Shown piece after piece: positions 62,556-64,000 of a stretch of DNA of 64,000 nucleotides. Source of the stretch: Rhodococcus sp. 14-1411-2a (GTDB lineage: Bacteria > Actinomycetota > Actinomycetes > Mycobacteriales > Mycobacteriaceae); assembly GCF_002259485.1 (NCBI RefSeq), contig NZ_NPGA01000018.1, positions 124,001-188,000 of the forward strand, given 5' to 3'. The translations under genes and the position numbers were made by a program. Numbering within the stretch: the stretch's first letter is position 1; each line of letters begins with the position of its first letter. The notes below the pieces were generated by a model, which worked only from the letters and a program-made list of their open reading frames with translations, had not been told where the DNA came from and did no database searches.

Positions 62556-62561
62556 TGAAAT

Positions 62562-62567
62562 CTCCTT
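62562..62567 (-). promoter_or_regulatory. Ribosome binding site that fixes the barbiturase start
   Basis: AAGGAG, six bases before GTG 62555. The first bases of the site complete an in-frame ATG AAG GAG, which automated callers may take as the start; that would put the Shine-Dalgarno inside the gene. Confidence 0.75.
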
Positions 62568-62634
62568 CATCGGGGATTGGGGTATTGCGGAGTCGGCAGG
62601 CGTTTGCGCTGCGGTGCGCTCACTGAAAGAAACG

Positions 62635-64000
62635 CTATCGAGCGTGCTGGCCGGCATGCACTGGCAAGCTTTGCCCAATCAGGGCACTTTTTTGGTCATT
62701 CGACATCCCCAGGTAGCGGTAGCGCTGCAGACGAGTGGTCACCAAGTCTGCGGGCTCGGCCGCGAGGAGCACGGCGAGCTCGTGTTCGAGCACCGTGCCG
62801 AGACGGGACAGAAACTCTGCCGGTTCGTCGGAGGCGTCCGGGCGTTCGGCCACGATGCGATCGATGACGCCGTTACGGAGCAGGTCGATACTGCGCACGC
62901 CCTGCTCCTCGGCCATCTCCGCGGCGCGGTCTGTGGTGTGGAATTTGATCGCCGACGCACCTTCCGGTGGAAGCGGCGAGAGCCAGCCGTGCTGCGCGCA
63001 CAAGACGCGGTCGGCCGGGAGCAGCGCGAGGGCACCGCCGCCTGCACCCTGGCCGAGCAGCAGACAGATCGTGGGTGCCTTCAGCGTCGTGAGTTCGACC
63101 AGGCACCGGGCTATTTCACCCGCAAGGCCGCCCTCCTCGGCCTCTTTGCTCAATGCGGCGCCAGCGGTGTCGATGACGGTGACGAGGGGCAATTGCAGTT
63201 CCTCGGCCAGTCGCATACCGCGGCGCGCTTCGCGCAACCCTGCCGGACCCAACGGTTGATCGGCGAAGGTGCGATCCTGACCGAGCACGACGCACGCCGA
63301 GGCACCGAATTTGGCCAACGCGAGAAACAGTCCCGGCTCGATTTCACCGGCTCCGGTGCCTTGCAACGGTGTGACCGTGTTCGCTGCCGATCGCACGAGT
63401 CGGCGTACTCCTGGACGTTCCGGCCGTCGAGAACGACGGATGGATTCCCAGGCCGGGACGTCGTCGAGGTGTTCCAACGGGATGTTCGGAACAGGGGGTG
63501 GTGGCTCGTGCGGCGCGCACAGCACGGCGAGGGCCGTGATCGCCACCTCACGCAGTTTCTCTGGCGGCACAACGGCGTCGACAAGCCCTCTGGCCGCCAG
63601 GTTTTCAGCGGTTTGCACGCCCACGGGGAATTTTGCTCCGTAGAGAGCCTCGTACACGCGCGGGCCGAGAAACCCGAGCAGTGCGCCCGGTTCGGCTGCG
63701 GTCACGTGGCCGAGGGAGCCCCACGAGGCCAGCGCTCCACCGGTGGTGGGATGACGGAGATAGACGGCGTAGGCGAGGCCCGCCGACTTGTGCGCCGCAA
63801 TTGCCGCCGAGATCTTCACCATCTGCAGAAACGCGACGGTGCCCTCCTGCATGCGTGTTCCACCCGAGGTGGGCACGGCCAGCAGAGGGAGCTTCTGCGC
63901 AGTGGCCTTCTCGACGGCTTGCACCAGTCGTTCCGCAGCCGCAGTTCCGATGGACCCTGCGAGAAAACCGAACTCGCACATGACAAGTGCCACGCGCCGG
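62635..64000 (-). CDS. Fused acetyl-CoA carboxylase carboxyltransferase (AccD-AccA), 5' truncated
   Basis: At least 455 residues; the frame is open to the window edge, so the N-terminal part, including any zinc domain, is missing. The AccD half shows [40 protein letters not shown] and [13 protein letters not shown]; the AccA half shows [36 protein letters not shown] and [18 protein letters not shown]. This is the fused form found in actinobacteria (AccD3-like). It normally moves CO2 from carboxybiotin to acetyl-CoA. Lying 79 bases before barbiturase, whose pathway ends in malonate, it may link malonate and malonyl-CoA metabolism, but it may also be a plain neighbour. Confidence 0.88.
   Translation of the reverse strand, partial: RRVALVMCEFGFLAGSIGTAAAERLVQAVEKATAQKLPLLAVPTSGGTRMQEGTVAFLQMVKISAAIAAHKSAGLAYAVYLRHPTTGGALASWGSLGHVTAAEPGALLGFLGPRVYEALYGAKFPVGVQTAENLAARGLVDAVVPPEKLREVAITALAVLCAPHEPPPPVPNIPLEHLDDVPAWESIRRSRRPERPGVRRLVRSAANTVTPLQGTGAGEIEPGLFLALAKFGASACVVLGQDRTFADQPLGPAGLREARRGMRLAEELQLPLVTVIDTAGAALSKEAEEGGLAGEIARCLVELTTLKAPTICLLLGQGAGGGALALLPADRVLCAQHGWLSPLPPEGASAIKFHTTDRAAEMAEEQGVRSIDLLRNGVIDRIVAERPDASDEPAEFLSRLGTVLEHELAVLLAAEPADLVTTRLQRYRYLGMSNDQKSALIGQSLPVHAGQHAR

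Overview
The window looks like chromosomal DNA of a high-GC actinomycete, most likely Rhodococcus or a close relative in Mycobacteriales. The reasons are mostly C/G-ending codons, frequent ATGA and TAATG start/stop overlaps, actinobacterial families such as DUF2510 and a fused AccD-AccA carboxyltransferase, and a barbiturase gene cluster of the kind known from Rhodococcus. I see no rRNA, tRNA, CRISPR array or insertion sequence. Species assignment is inference.

Region 1 (1-31.5 kb) is an anti-phage defence island. At the left edge, a 5'-truncated SF1 helicase-nuclease and an SF2 helicase overlap by ATGA on the plus strand. Facing them is a minus-strand block of nine genes running from 30.2 kb down to 5.7 kb, preceded by an HNH gene. 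In transcription order it holds a 1993-residue DUF4011 helicase (Hhe type) with a transglutaminase-like domain, a CBS protein with a HEPN-like tail, a DUF262/HNH (GmrSD-like) enzyme, a complete class 1 DISARM operon (drmD, drmMI, drmA, drmB, drmC) and an OLD-family ATPase-TOPRIM nuclease. Base composition is patchy: the DUF262 gene and the second half of drmMI are clearly AT-richer than their neighbours.

Region 2 (31.5-37.7 kb) holds small, mostly uncharacterised genes: a PRA-PH/MazG-like pyrophosphohydrolase divergent from the HNH gene, a stand-alone HIRAN protein, a winged-helix plus PD-(D/E)xK-like protein, a SpoT-like HD hydrolase, an unknown 456-residue protein and an Mrr-like membrane protein. 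It reads as the ragged edge of the island.

Region 3 (37.7-42.1 kb) is ordinary envelope/signalling content: a NarL/DesK-type two-component system, a DUF4352 membrane-anchored protein, a VWA protein and two small membrane proteins.

Region 4 (42.3-64 kb) is a 21-kb minus-strand catabolic cluster best read as oxidative pyrimidine degradation. A uracil-type NCS2 permease imports the base. A three-subunit molybdenum hydroxylase (CoxM/S/L-like, with CoxG and XdhC maturation factors) would oxidise uracil/thymine to barbiturate. Barbiturase opens the ring, and an adjacent amidase (candidate ureidomalonase) would release urea and malonate. Two PucR regulators and a second amidase are interleaved. A fused acetyl-CoA carboxylase carboxyltransferase, cut by the right edge, precedes barbiturase. 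A strong terminator separates this cluster from a downstream ATP-dependent hydantoinase/oxoprolinase pair (hyuA-hyuB) and an NmrA-type reductase.
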